Assembly (NCBI GenBank): GCA_030340625.1
Contig: JAOPHQ010002039.1
Span: 62,001-126,000 of the forward strand
Reading direction: 5' to 3'
Length of the DNA: 64,000 nucleotides
Source: Merluccius polli
Taxonomy: Eukaryota; Chordata; Actinopteri; Gadiformes; Merlucciidae
The notes under the pieces are model-generated. The model was not told the origin of the DNA. It saw only the letters and a list, made by a program, of their open reading frames with translations, and ran no database searches. The position numbers and the translations under genes were made by a program. How positions within the stretch are numbered: the stretch's first letter is position 1; each line of letters begins with the position of its first letter. Of this stretch, positions 12,432 through 24,200 are shown piece after piece.

Positions 12432-14135
12432 AGGGACCGAGCCAGTGAAACTGGAAGGTCCCTATTGAAATTGCTTCGTTTATTATTAGGGACCGAGCCA
12501 GTGAAACTGGAAGGTCCCTATTGAAATTGCTTCGTTTATTATTATTATTTCGGGGAACTTTGCCGGCGATTTGCACCATCTCAACGTAGACATTTGACTG
12601 TTTTTATTTGGCAAAGTTGTCGGGGCTGGTGAAAACTTATATATTCTATGCGTCATGTTCATGTCGCACACTTGGAAAACCACTAGGTGGCGCTGTTTTT
12701 GAGCAAAATCCGTAACGCTCATAACTCCTGCATAATTTGTCGCACATTCAAAAACCTGATATCTATACATGCAGAAATTAGTGCTGCACCTCCCCACGTC
12801 GGCCACTCCTATCTCCGCCCGAATAGTTTTTTCGCTAGAGCGCAAAAACACAAAAATTAATTTTTTCAAGTGCAATAAGTACGCTTGTCTCTGATTCGCA
12901 CGAAACTTCACACGTAGCATCTCCAGACTGTCCCATGAACAAAAGTAATTGGAAGCATTTCGATATTTCAAAAAATAAGCGCGCTATAAATATTTTCATT
13001 TATGTAAATATTACGCCAAAAAAGCAAGTGGACCATTTCTCCGCTTTGGTATGTTTGTTCGACACCAAACTTTGGTCAATAGTTCCTTATACCTCCCTTA
13101 AGCATCGTACAAATTTTCGGACCATCGCCACTAGGTGGCGCTCTTTAAAATTAAGAAGTTTATATCTCCACATTGGCAAGTGCGATTTAAACGAAACTTG
13201 GTAGGATGATAGCACATGGCTCCCTGAGGCTTACGTTAAAAGGAGAAAAAAATTCCGCCACTAGGTGGCGCTCTAATGTCAGCATAAATCACTGTACAAA
13301 GACCGTAATAGTTATGAATATGAAATTCACAGGACATATGTAGACTAGTGCCCGGAGCTCACATACCACAAATCGTGTTTGTCGTGATTGTAGCGCCCCC
13401 TACAGGGAATTAAAAAAACAGCCCCGACACCACTTTTCACGGAAATGTATGAAACTCGGTAGGCACAAGCAAGGTTCCCAGACCTACAAAAAAGCCTCTT
13501 GGACCCATACCCCAAAACCCACCGGAAGTCAGATATTTTAATTTTAATTTTTGTCATTTTTCAATTTTCGCCGCATATTTGAACAAACTCCTCCCAGGGG
13601 ATTTGTCGCCTGGGCTTCAAATTTTATTTGTACGTTCAGGAGGTGCAACTTGAGAAAAGTTGTGCTATTTGCGACTCTACGTCGAAGGGCGTGGCCGTGG
13701 CGGGCCGTCAAAGTAGGCCATATTCAATTCCGTGATCTTTTTTGCCGTTGTATTTGAACAAACTCCTCCCAGGGGAGTTGTCCCTTGGGCTTCAAAATTC
13801 TTTAGTTCACTCATAAGATGTACCTTGCGAAAAGTTGTGCTATTTGGGACTCTACGTCGAAGGGCGTGGCCGTGGCATACCGTCAAAGTAGGCCATATTC
13901 AATAATGTCGTCTTTTTTGCCGTTGTATTTTAACAAACTCCTCCCAGGGGAGTTGTCGCTTGGGCTTCAAAATTCTTCTGTACACTCACAAGATGTAACT
14001 TGAGACAAGTTGTGGTCTCTGCGACTCTATGTCAAAGGGCGTGGCCGTGGCGTCATGTCAAATTTGGCCATTTTGAATTCAGGCGTCTTTTTTCCCATTG
14101 TTTGTGAACTAACTCCTCCCTTGCCCTTTCTGCTT
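12432..14135 (+). mobile_element. HINE (non-autonomous Helitron-like), 5' part
   Basis: It starts AGGGACCGAGCCAGTGAAAC, whose AGGGACC pairs with GGTCCCT about 25 bp on. The start is tandemly duplicated (12432 and 12488, 56-bp period). Downstream are at least four imperfect copies of a ~177-bp unit with AACTCCTCCCAGGGG and GCGACTCTACGTC...GGGCGTGGCC. The same element occurs complete at 41965-44089. Here the 3' hairpin end is missing and the homology stops near 14135. ORFs inside are incidental. Confidence 0.7.
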
Positions 14136-14631
14136 CAAAATGTGTCAATTCCTATTTAATGTTACCATGATAGACAGCTACAGTTTTTAATATTGTCATT
14201 TAGTTATATGTGGTCTTACATGTAAATGCCAAAACTATCAGCAGGACACCACAGGGAATCGAACCCCATCCCAGTAAACTAGGAGTACCATTACTAGTGT
14301 CTTTTTTTGGTTTTTGACATCATATGAAAGGTTAAGCCAATCATAGACCACTGTGTTGTAATAAAAATTTGACAGTCATAGACCACTATGTGTTGTAATA
14401 TTATCTTATGTGTTGTAATAAGATGTTTAGAGTCATAGACCACTATGTGTTGTAATGTTATCTTATGTGTTGTAATAACATGTTTACAGTCATAGACCAC
14501 TATGTGTAGTAATATTATGTAAAATAAAAAAAAACATGTATACAAAAAATACATGGAAAAAACACTACAAAAAATATTTACACAATTCATAAAAAGAAAA
14601 AAGAAACAAACAACAATATAAAAAAATTAAT

Positions 14632-14662
<31 letters not shown>

Positions 14663-14747
14663 AAATACACAATTCTAATAACAACAACATTACTAAAACA
14701 TGCATGTTCAATGTTAGCATGATAGACAGAAGATATTCCAGTTGTCC
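14136..14747. other. 3' flank of Helitron gene with tandem repeats
   Basis: It holds about three copies of a ~58-bp repeat with CATAGACCACTATGTGTTGTAAT (14339-14516), then A-rich and (TA)n sequence to 14665. On the minus strand GGTTCGATTCCC near 14258 resembles a tRNA T-arm/B box, possibly a SINE remnant. It is probably the 3' UTR and terminal part of the Helitron; the exact element end was not found. Confidence 0.4.
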
Positions 14748-17700
14748 TTATTCCTGTTCCAAAATCCTAGATGTAAATGAACATAGAATCCCTTCATGGT
14801 CACTGAAATATGTCGGCAAGACAACAGCCTCTACATCATAGTGTGTTGTTTTGACATACACATGATCAATTAATGTGCCTTTTTCTGTTGTTGCTTGTTT
14901 GACAATTTGGATAAAGCCTTTGTCAGTCATTAATTTGCTGATACTTGATGATTTCAATATGTTGTCATTGAAATCTCCCATGACAGCAATTGTGCTACTT
15001 TGGTCAATTAGCCAATCAACTAAGTTTTCAAGGTTTTCTTTAAACAAAGTTATGGTGTAAGATGGTGGTCGATAAATAACTGCAATTAATATATTGTATG
15101 TAGTGCAGTTGTAAACCAAACATTCTAAATTTACATGAGGTACCTTGATAATACTGTATGCCAAATTGTCTACACTATAAATGCCAACTCCACCATGTTG
15201 TTGGTCTTGAATTTCTTTGAATAAAGGGTTGCTGCTATTGTATGACAAACTCCTTGGATGATTGTGAAAAGCATAACCATCCATTTTTACAGTTTCCAAT
15301 GAGGACACTGCAGGCAGCCATGTTTCAGTAACAGCAATACAGTTAAGCTGCAGATGCTGTGTACACAAAGCCAAATCAGTTACATGTTGAGTCAAATTTT
15401 GCACATTCATCAAAAACACATTAAAAGATGTTGCAGTAGAATTACAACCTCTATCATTTGTGACCAAGAAGGGAGGCATGGTTGCAATTGCAGCTTGAAT
15501 GTTGTCTTTGCAATATATGGCTTTCTCGTGAAAATCCTGAATAACTAAACCAGACAAACTTCTAACTCGACTTAAAGCCACATATGCTTGACCAGCTGCA
15601 AAGATTTTCTTCAGCGAAACTACCGCTTTATCTACTGTAAGTCCTTGGACTTTATGGACTGTACAAGCCCAGGCAAGCTTGAGCGGAAATTGGCGGCGCA
15701 ATCCACCATGTTTTGTTACCCTTTCTTCTTCTGCTTCAATGCCTGTGGAACCCATTTCAACTGCGGCAGCAAATGCAGAGCAACTCCTCCTTTTAGTTCC
15801 CACTTGATCTTCATCAAACTTTACATAAATCATTTTCGGGAACTTGTCATCGTTATCTGGATAAACTACATGTGTGACTGTGCCGCACACACCGTTCACT
15901 AAACCATCATCCACATCCAGATTTTTTAACAGCATTACACGGGCACCTACCCCCAAAACCAGTGTCTGATCCAGAGATGTATTGTTTGTGTGTGTATGAT
16001 GTCCTTCCTTCAACACAAGCTTGCCTGTTGTTTTACTGTTTACAAAATCTTTGGCCTCAATCTGAACATAGTCAGGACAACTCTTGAATAACTGTTGAAT
16101 GTTATGGCAACTTACTTGTTTATTGGTTGGGAAAATATGTAAATCTGAGCTGTCTTCACCGGTTTCACAATGCTGTAATAATTGTATGTCTGAATCTAGC
16201 ATGGGGTTCCCTTTTGAACGACACCTAATCCTATTCAACAACTCTGCAAACACAACATCTTTTTGTCGGACAATAGTTTTCAGTTCAACAATCTGAAACT
16301 GTGTCCACAAGCCTACACTATCGTCATCTAAATACAACGGTTTCCCTTTTACTGGAGGCAACTGATAAAAATCTCCAACTGCAATTACGCTAACATTTCC
16401 AAATGGGGAATAGTCGCCACACTGTTTAATTTGTCTTAAACGTCCATGGATGTAAGCCAATAGTTTATGATCAACCATGGAGATTTCATCAATTATCACT
16501 ATCTGCAAGTTACTATATTTGGCACGCAAAGAATTGAGCTTTTCCTCACCCAGTGGCGTGTAAGGCAAGCGTACATCTTTACCAATGGCAAATGAACTGT
16601 GAATAGTACCTGCACGTAAATTGTGTGCAGCTATCCCCGTAGGAGCAGTTAGCAAAACAGAAATGTCATCCGGATTGTGACAGCCTCTCGACAACAACCT
16701 CATTGCCTCATATTGGATAGCCTTGATTAAGTGGCTCTTACCTGTCCCTGCACCACCTGTAACAAAAACGCGCAACGGAGCTATTTTTTCACCATTAACT
16801 TTACTTAAACACCACTGTCTAATCTGGTAAAAGATAGCGAGCTGTGTGTCATTAAGGGATCTAATTAAGGCCAAGCCATCACTTCTGCACAGGACATTCT
16901 GTCTTTTCTCTAAATGACAAACCTGCCTATTGCTAACCGCTAAATCCGGAATACCTTCTACTGGCTCATCTGAAGGATGTTCATTGTCGTTACGTTCCTC
17001 CAAACACTGGAGACGCTCCTGTTCTTGCTCTGGGCAGAGCTCACACCAGGCGTCTTCCAGAACTGCACCAGCGTCCACCGAATTTTGGATATTATCCAGT
17101 TCATCACCATTTATTTCAAATCTGCTGCGATTTGTATCCACAATTGACTTAACCGAATGCAGTCCATCATTTAACCCCACGTGACCATGACTATAGAACT
17201 GTTCAAACGTTTCGTAACCTGGTGGTTTCAGGTGCATGTCTGTGCGAAATGGTAAAAACAACTGCATAATACTCTGGTGAAACAACTCTGGATTCTTGGT
17301 TTCTGAAAAGCGCACATAACGAACAACTGCAGGTTCGGAACGTGTTCTTTTCAAAATGAAGCCACAATTGTTCTGTAGTTCTACCCTGTTGACAGACATC
17401 TCGGATTTGCTCAAAACACGGTACTCTGAAGCAAAAGTTGCCATACACATATCGTTAAAGGTACCATCTCTTGGCCTATTCTTATATCTGTCAACAGAAC
17501 TAGTCATCCACATATCTTCTGTGGTAAGATCATCTGATGATGCTTTCTGTTTTAACACGGATAATGGCAAACTCATTTTAACATTATTATCTCCGACAGG
17601 AACAAAAACGACTTTCCTAGAACACTCCTTCAGATGCATGCCAGTCAACCTGTAGACAGCCTCTTGTGCACACAAATCCCGATTGTGTAAATACACACTT

Positions 17701-20700
17701 CCTAAACGTTTTAGTGCATCTTTAGCACTGCTACTTTTGTCCTTAGCTACTTCCCTCTGTGCATTTGCTAATAACAGTCCCATCTCGCGCTCTGCTTTTG
17801 AAATGTAGGAAATAATGTACACTACACAAGCATACGCGTCAACAACATATTGGATATCAATATTCGCATTCCAACATTTTAAAAGTGGTTTACTGTATTG
17901 ATTAATCCAAACCTCATTAGCTTGCCTTCTTAAAACAACGTGCGTCTTCTTAGCAGAAACATTGTAAGCCCTCTCAAATCTCCTTTGATTTATTTTTAAA
18001 TGACTAAACAACTGCTCTACACTGTCAAAACTGGCATTGTCATCTGAAAGGGCATCTTTAATTTTTGTCAGGATGCTATTTGCAATTTGTTTTTCTAGTA
18101 TTTTGTTCTTCTTCCTAAGTTTGCATGCACAATCTGCCAATTGGTCTGCTCCATCCATCTGACATGTGCATGCCTTATCCCCCTCCTGGTCTTCAAAAGG
18201 GCGAGATATAAAAGTTCTCGCAGACGGTGGCTTAGGAAAATTAAAACGGCAAACTGTGTTGTTTTTCTTGCATGTTTTGGAATGCCGTTTGGAATGCTTC
18301 TGCACAGATGAAACTATGTCCAATAGTGTGTCATCTTCTGCAGGTAATTCGCATGCAACGTATTTATCAATAAACTGAATTACCTCTTCATCAGTATTTT
18401 TATCAATTATTGGTGCATTTTCTATCCAAAACAGGCAGTGAACATGTGGTGAACCACGCTGCTGGAATTCAACCCTATAGAAATAATCTTTTATTTTGCC
18501 AATAGGATTAGATGGAGACATTAAAACCTCTTTCAAAAAACAATGCCAGCGAAAATCAAACATCCTCGCTGCAGTAACAGGATTACGCCGCAAAAGATCA
18601 CATCTATCTGCCCACTCAAGCTGTTCAGCTGTCTCTGTCCTACCTTCCTGTTTTAATATGCTACTCAGAAGATTCTTCCACCGCAAATCAGCAGAAGAAA
18701 AAGAACAAAACCACGCCGGGACCCCCAGCTGACGAACACAAGCTAACAAATCACGCTGCACGCCCTGCCAAAAAGATGGGGTACCTCTAATAGGTTTGAG
18801 ATAGCGATACCCATCATCAAACTGCAGAAACTGCTTAAACTGTTCTTCATCATTTAATAGATTTGACGATATCTTTTTAAATTGACCCCCTTTTCCCTTC
18901 CGCAATGCTATTGACACAAAATCCGGGCCATCATTTACTTTAGCCAAAAATTGCTGCATAACTACATCAAACTCTGTCAATGTTGCTTTTGTATGCTGCC
19001 TCTTTAATTTGATATGTGCAATAACACGCTGCCTATACTGACGATTTCCATGATATTTCTTTCTACTCATGGATTTCACATTCAGCCTGTGAGCCTTATT
19101 TGTACGATATTTAATTTTACTCATGTCCTTTACTCTAACCCTGTGAGCCTTATTTGTTCGATATTTAGTTTTACTGATTTCCTTTACTCTGACCCTGTGA
19201 GACTTATTTGTACGATATTTCATTATACTCATTTCCTTTACTCTAACCCTGTGAGACTTATTTTTACGATATTTAGCTTTACTCATTACCTTTACTTTGT
19301 CCCTGTGAGACTTATTTTTAAGATATTTAGTTTTACTCTTTTCCTTTACCGTATCCCTGTGAGAATTATTTTTAACATATTTAGTTTTACTAATTTCCTT
19401 CAATTTCTCCTTGTAACCATTTTTGTCCTGATAATACATTTTCCTATTTTCTATACATTTTTCCCTGTTTTCCTGATATTTTATTTTTTTTTGTAAATTA
19501 ATTTTCCTTAACAAATGCTTAGACGGAGACAACTTACTTGGGGATTGCGCTTCTACAGATAATGTACTACATCGCAGGTTTAATACATTTGGTTCAATAA
19601 TGTCTACTTCAGCTTCACAAATTGAGGATGCAACTGAAGTCACATTGCCTGCACTAACACTACTTTTTCTAAAATTGTACCTACCCACTTTGCAATACCC
19701 ATAGCAACACTGCATGTTTGGCTGCTGAACACAAACAACAGTCTCATAATGATTACCATTACAATTTTCTAAATAAATTCCCTGATATGACAACGGCCTG
19801 TCCTTACAACTATATTCAAGCCAGCGACCATCACAGTAAGTGAAGATACTTACTCCAAAAAAGTCTGCTGCTGCTTGAATCTCTACTTCAGTGGCCCAAC
19901 TACCGACATAGGCCATTTTGGACACAGTGAGATATTCCTCCATTGAAGAATATTCAGATCTAAAAATACCACCATTGGCTTTCAAATGCTTTACTATAGC
20001 AAGTCTAATTTTTCTGTGATGCTTTTGTGTACCACACACAGCCTGACTAACTGCTCTAAAGAAACAGTTACCATCGCCAATTATTTTGTCCTTCAGACAA
20101 GGAGCACCCAACAGACCAACTTCTGTACAAAGTAAATCTACTTTCTCTGAGTCAACATTTAACTGTTTGGACAAAGTTTCTACAACATCCCCACAAAGCG
20201 GTTTAAACTGGAGCCCTTTACTCACAACATCAGCAACAAAAACAACATCTGAATTAACCTCAGCATAATCGCTGGTTTTTAACTTCTTTGATGAAGACAT
20301 GCTCCTTGGACTTTTACGCTTAATACTTGTACTAGGCTGATCCTTACTTGTACTTGGCTGAACAGGTAAATTACAACCAAACTGACTTCCCCTGCTTTCT
20401 ACAACTTTAGAACTGGAAAACACATGACTAGGTGAACCTGGACATCTGTGCATTACACAAACACCAGCAATCTCAAACGGTTTGTTTTTAAAATTAGCTG
20501 CATATTTGCAGATGTGAGCAAATACATCATCCAGACAAGTGAAATACACAACAACACTCTGCCCTTCGTCATCCAACATCCCATCCACACTGCGTGCATG
20601 CGAATCAACCAGAGCAAAATGGCCACCGTGACCAATGATTGCACATGTAGTACCACACACTGTCAGCAAACATGTGTGATATTTACCAAACATCTTAATT

Positions 20701-21254
20701 AATCCAGATCTGAAACTAGTCGTTAAACCACCATCAATCATATCACCTGTCGCTACATCAATATCTCCAGAAACGTACTCCCTATACTCAAAGTCAAATG
20801 TCTGTCCATCAATAACAGACTTCGGGGGCAAATCTAAAACGGAAAGATGTTTAGACTGATTACTGTTGACATTGCTGTCTGCTGTTATCTCATTATACAG
20901 CTTATCCCCCAAAACTAAAACTTTGTCCAGATTGTCAGTCTGCCATGAAAACACGCTATCAGTGGAGTGTTTTGCAAGAGCTACCAAACTGATAGCCATA
21001 CATTGAGCTCCAGCGTGTTGAAACCGACGGCTATCCCCCTGATGGAACGATCCCCTGACAGAACTAACATTACTCTGTGAACTACCACCCTCAACTACAG
21101 CTGCACTTGCAACAGTGACATCAACATCTACATCTATCAGCAATGTAGCACTGTCAATGTCAGGACCAACTAAACCTGCCTTCACAGACAAGCTGCTAAT
21201 AGCATACCACTCTGCACCCAAAGACCTCCCTAGATCACTGATATGATGCATCAT
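14748..21254 (-). CDS. Helentron replicase ORF2: C76-like, OTU, HUH Rep, helicase, endonuclease
   Basis: This 2168-residue protein is the rolling-circle replicase of a Helentron-type Helitron. Domains in order: a C76-like (herpesvirus tegument deubiquitinase-like) cysteine protease fold at ~70-270 with GAQC (C85) and LVDSH (D217, H219); an OTU protease at ~385-510 with GDGNCFF (D394, C397) and NHYE (H502); a Lys/Arg-rich ~18-residue repeat at ~595-748; a HUH Rep with SPHVHCLFW near 935 and a YIISYISK tyrosine motif near 1145; a PIF1/RecD-like helicase with GGAGTGKS near 1495, IVIIDEISM, VGDFYQLPP, TVHKVQG and YVALSRVRS; an APE-type endonuclease from ~1940 with TETW, GDFND and SDHEG. The C-terminal endonuclease is the hallmark of Helentrons/Helitron2. 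The whole frame is open without stops, suggesting a young copy. The ATG overlaps the upstream ORF stop (ATGA). Confidence 0.93.
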   Translation of the reverse strand: MMHHISDLGRSLGAEWYAISSLSVKAGLVGPDIDSATLLIDVDVDVTVASAAVVEGGSSQSNVSSVRGSFHQGDSRRFQHAGAQCMAISLVALAKHSTDSVFSWQTDNLDKVLVLGDKLYNEITADSNVNSNQSKHLSVLDLPPKSVIDGQTFDFEYREYVSGDIDVATGDMIDGGLTTSFRSGLIKMFGKYHTCLLTVCGTTCAIIGHGGHFALVDSHARSVDGMLDDEGQSVVVYFTCLDDVFAHICKYAANFKNKPFEIAGVCVMHRCPGSPSHVFSSSKVVESRGSQFGCNLPVQPSTSKDQPSTSIKRKSPRSMSSSKKLKTSDYAEVNSDVVFVADVVSKGLQFKPLCGDVVETLSKQLNVDSEKVDLLCTEVGLLGAPCLKDKIIGDGNCFFRAVSQAVCGTQKHHRKIRLAIVKHLKANGGIFRSEYSSMEEYLTVSKMAYVGSWATEVEIQAAADFFGVSIFTYCDGRWLEYSCKDRPLSYQGIYLENCNGNHYETVVCVQQPNMQCCYGYCKVGRYNFRKSSVSAGNVTSVASSICEAEVDIIEPNVLNLRCSTLSVEAQSPSKLSPSKHLLRKINLQKKIKYQENREKCIENRKMYYQDKNGYKEKLKEISKTKYVKNNSHRDTVKEKSKTKYLKNKSHRDKVKVMSKAKYRKNKSHRVRVKEMSIMKYRTNKSHRVRVKEISKTKYRTNKAHRVRVKDMSKIKYRTNKAHRLNVKSMSRKKYHGNRQYRQRVIAHIKLKRQHTKATLTEFDVVMQQFLAKVNDGPDFVSIALRKGKGGQFKKISSNLLNDEEQFKQFLQFDDGYRYLKPIRGTPSFWQGVQRDLLACVRQLGVPAWFCSFSSADLRWKNLLSSILKQEGRTETAEQLEWADRCDLLRRNPVTAARMFDFRWHCFLKEVLMSPSNPIGKIKDYFYRVEFQQRGSPHVHCLFWIENAPIIDKNTDEEVIQFIDKYVACELPAEDDTLLDIVSSVQKHSKRHSKTCKKNNTVCRFNFPKPPSARTFISRPFEDQEGDKACTCQMDGADQLADCACKLRKKNKILEKQIANSILTKIKDALSDDNASFDSVEQLFSHLKINQRRFERAYNVSAKKTHVVLRRQANEVWINQYSKPLLKCWNANIDIQYVVDAYACVVYIISYISKAEREMGLLLANAQREVAKDKSSSAKDALKRLGSVYLHNRDLCAQEAVYRLTGMHLKECSRKVVFVPVGDNNVKMSLPLSVLKQKASSDDLTTEDMWMTSSVDRYKNRPRDGTFNDMCMATFASEYRVLSKSEMSVNRVELQNNCGFILKRTRSEPAVVRYVRFSETKNPELFHQSIMQLFLPFRTDMHLKPPGYETFEQFYSHGHVGLNDGLHSVKSIVDTNRSRFEINGDELDNIQNSVDAGAVLEDAWCELCPEQEQERLQCLEERNDNEHPSDEPVEGIPDLAVSNRQVCHLEKRQNVLCRSDGLALIRSLNDTQLAIFYQIRQWCLSKVNGEKIAPLRVFVTGGAGTGKSHLIKAIQYEAMRLLSRGCHNPDDISVLLTAPTGIAAHNLRAGTIHSSFAIGKDVRLPYTPLGEEKLNSLRAKYSNLQIVIIDEISMVDHKLLAYIHGRLRQIKQCGDYSPFGNVSVIAVGDFYQLPPVKGKPLYLDDDSVGLWTQFQIVELKTIVRQKDVVFAELLNRIRCRSKGNPMLDSDIQLLQHCETGEDSSDLHIFPTNKQVSCHNIQQLFKSCPDYVQIEAKDFVNSKTTGKLVLKEGHHTHTNNTSLDQTLVLGVGARVMLLKNLDVDDGLVNGVCGTVTHVVYPDNDDKFPKMIYVKFDEDQVGTKRRSCSAFAAAVEMGSTGIEAEEERVTKHGGLRRQFPLKLAWACTVHKVQGLTVDKAVVSLKKIFAAGQAYVALSRVRSLSGLVIQDFHEKAIYCKDNIQAAIATMPPFLVTNDRGCNSTATSFNVFLMNVQNLTQHVTDLALCTQHLQLNCIAVTETWLPAVSSLETVKMDGYAFHNHPRSLSYNSSNPLFKEIQDQQHGGVGIYSVDNLAYSIIKVPHVNLECLVYNCTTYNILIAVIYRPPSYTITLFKENLENLVDWLIDQSSTIAVMGDFNDNILKSSSISKLMTDKGFIQIVKQATTEKGTLIDHVYVKTTHYDVEAVVLPTYFSDHEGILCSFTSRILEQE

Positions 21255-24200
21255 ATCCAGCTACAGAAAACAGCTACAGCTACAGCTACAGGCCGACCAA
21301 CGTGGGAAGCAAACCCAGATGCATCACGAGTACCACAATCAACTAACACAATGTAGTCATTGTGCTGAATAATCACACTAAAGGCACTGTGGAGGTTCAA
21401 GAGACACATTCCATCACTCATCAAATGTTCCTGCACTTTTTCAAGTAACGCAGACTCGTCCAAGCCAAAACCTCCGTACACCGATGGACCAATACCAACA
21501 TCCCACTTCTGGCCAAAAACACTGTGCTGTTTAAAGAACTCACACAGCTCATTTTCAAAGCCACTACTCCTATTTGATTTAGCTACAAAACTAGCGACCT
21601 TGGTACCTTCAGAACAAATGTTATCAACATCTCTCCCTTTCCATGTACACACAGGAGAAATGACATGTTTAAGTGCCGCAACAACACTGCACGCAATAGA
21701 TACATCAGGAGTTGACGGCGCAACCATTCCACCAGTACAAGAAACATCAGCAGTTGACGGCGCAACTCTGACATTAGTACCAGAAACAACAGCTACTTGC
21801 TGTTTTTCTGCACACATGCAAGACTGAGGATTGCCATCACACTTACCTTTGATGAATCCTGATGGGCTCAGAATTGGAGGATCCGACCTGCTGACCACCG
21901 CCTCCACCTCCTCCACCACCGCAACCATTCCATCAGTACAAGAAACATCAGCAGTTGACGGCGCAACCATTGCATCAGTACAAGAAACACCAGCAGTTGA
22001 CGGCGCAACCATTCCATCAGTACAAGAAACACCAGCAGTTGACGGCGCAACCATTCCATCAGTACAAGAAACACCAGCAGTTGACGGCGCAACCATTCCA
22101 TCAGTACAAGAAACACCAGCAGTTGACGGCGCAACCATTCCATCAAAACAAGAAACACCAGCAGTTGACGGCGCAACCATTCCATCAGTGCAAGAACCAT
22201 CAGCAGTTGACGGCGCAACTCTGACAGTACCAGAACCAAAAGCTACACACTTAGCTTTGATGAATCCTGGTGGGCTCAGAATAGGAAGATCCGACCTGCT
22301 GACCACCACCTCTCCCACAGCCGTGGTAGACGATGGCTCCAAGGATCTGGTCACAGCAGTTGGAGTTGCATCCACCTACAAACATAATAAAATACATTAA
22401 CAAAACTGCTATTTTGCATTTGCATAATTGCCAAGTTACTGCAAAGTAAACAAACCATTACGTTATTGGTGTATGCAAATTTAAACTGTACTAATAAGTC
22501 ATTACATTTATAAAATAAACACAAACCTGGCCCATTGCAAGTCTCCTCCTGCAGGTCACACGCTTCGGTCGCCCTTCCACAATAGGTCTCTGATGTAAGA
22601 AATTGAAAACAAACTTTTAGAACAAATATTTCCATTTTTCAAAGGAACAAATACAGTTCTACAAAATCTCACTCAACACATCACATTTTTTTATCAAATT
22701 ACCGGTGAGCCTTGTGGAACAGCTGGGAGGTCAGGGCTCGGAAGACGTGCGGGAACCACAGCATCCATGGCAGCCAACACGGAACTGCTGAACCGGACAG
22801 GATTCAGCGGGATGAAGCACTCCCTCAGCACAATCGGACGTCCGTCCACCTGTGAAATACACATAAAAAATACATATTACTCACAATTGCCATTGCCTAA
22901 AAACCATGTACATGGATATACATATCTTAACCATCAAAGTATACTACAAACCTCATGCCGAACCACACGTCGCTTGGGTGGAATAGCACGCTGTTCGTCT
23001 GACTGGATCCTCTGCAATGACAAATAGCAATACTTTCATGACAATTTGTGCATGGTGAACATATTTCAAGTAAACTGTACACTGCAAATATCAGTGTGAC
23101 AAACACAATTTCAATATGCAAATATTACCTTCTTGCCGTTGACCATCTCCATCCACACGTACGGGTCAGAGGGGGCAGGTGAAGGGGGAGAAACAAAGAC
23201 CTCTCGGGGAGAGGTTTTTGTTTCCCCACGTTCAGCCCTTCCCTCTGACCCCACAACAAACCTCGGGGGGGTCCTGGGAGCTGGCGCTGTCACCTCCAGA
23301 TGCATGTAGGCGGCCTGCCACAGCAACTGGGTGAGGATGCCCATCCCATCGACATCGCTCAGGTGAACCTGGAGTGTTACAGGAATACATTTACTATGAC
23401 ATAACATAACATAACATTCAACTACAAATAACTGTAAATTAAAGTTCCTCATGTGCACACAGTATAAACTTATAGATACTTACACCATCTCTGACCCACA
23501 GATGCCGCTGCCTGAATGGGAAGTGCTCAAGCGTGGAGTACCTAGGAATACCTAGGAAGACAAAATATATATTAAATATTCATATACCTACATACATCAT
23601 CATCAGCTATTTACAAAATAATACTTTATAATAGTCATTCAAACACTATCTGACAAACAATGATTCTTTAAACGTGTAACTTCAAGTTCTAATTGAAACA
23701 TACCCAACGACTTGGCCACAGAATGGAACTCCCGGCTCACGTGGTTCTGCAGTTCCGGGGAAACTGTCAGGCGCGGAACGAAATCCAGCACAAACACCTA
23801 CAACACAATAACACATAATAAAAACTCACTTTTGTTCAAAACGAGATCCCAATCACATACATAAATGTTACAATGTAACACCTCATTTAAGCACAGAATA
23901 TAAACAAAGTAACTTACGTTGTGCCAACGCTCGCGAGCGCTGATCAGGAGCTTCCGGAACTCCTCTCCAGCCACAGCGGGGGTGCTGCTGGTCGTCAGGT
24001 TGTTGCCGGGGGCCAGGATGCACACTGCGTCCGGGGTACGGGGCAGTGTGGCATCCAGCACCTCCGTCCTAAGATGGCACGCACTAGCCCCTGGGGTTGT
24101 CATGATGCCAAAGGAAAGATTTCCCTTTGGCATCATGACATTCCCATCTGCAACAGTGCGCAGATGGGAATCCCCAACGACAAGAACGAACTGGAAAAAT

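Noticed and set aside
12486..12971. 161-codon minus ORF in HINE
   Set aside because: Non-autonomous element sequence; no domain, and similar ORFs differ between HINE copies.
19014..19496. 160-codon plus ORF with FTHFLYSNPV repeats
   Set aside because: Antisense of the Lys-rich repeat in the replicase ORF.
21926..22219. CRISPR-like regular repeats
   Set aside because: Contiguous 42-bp units with no spacers, coding, in a eukaryotic element.
21831..22400. 189-codon plus ORF with ETPAVDGATIPSVQ repeats
   Set aside because: Antisense shadow of the 42-bp coding repeat in ORF1; the minus frame has the splice and domain context.
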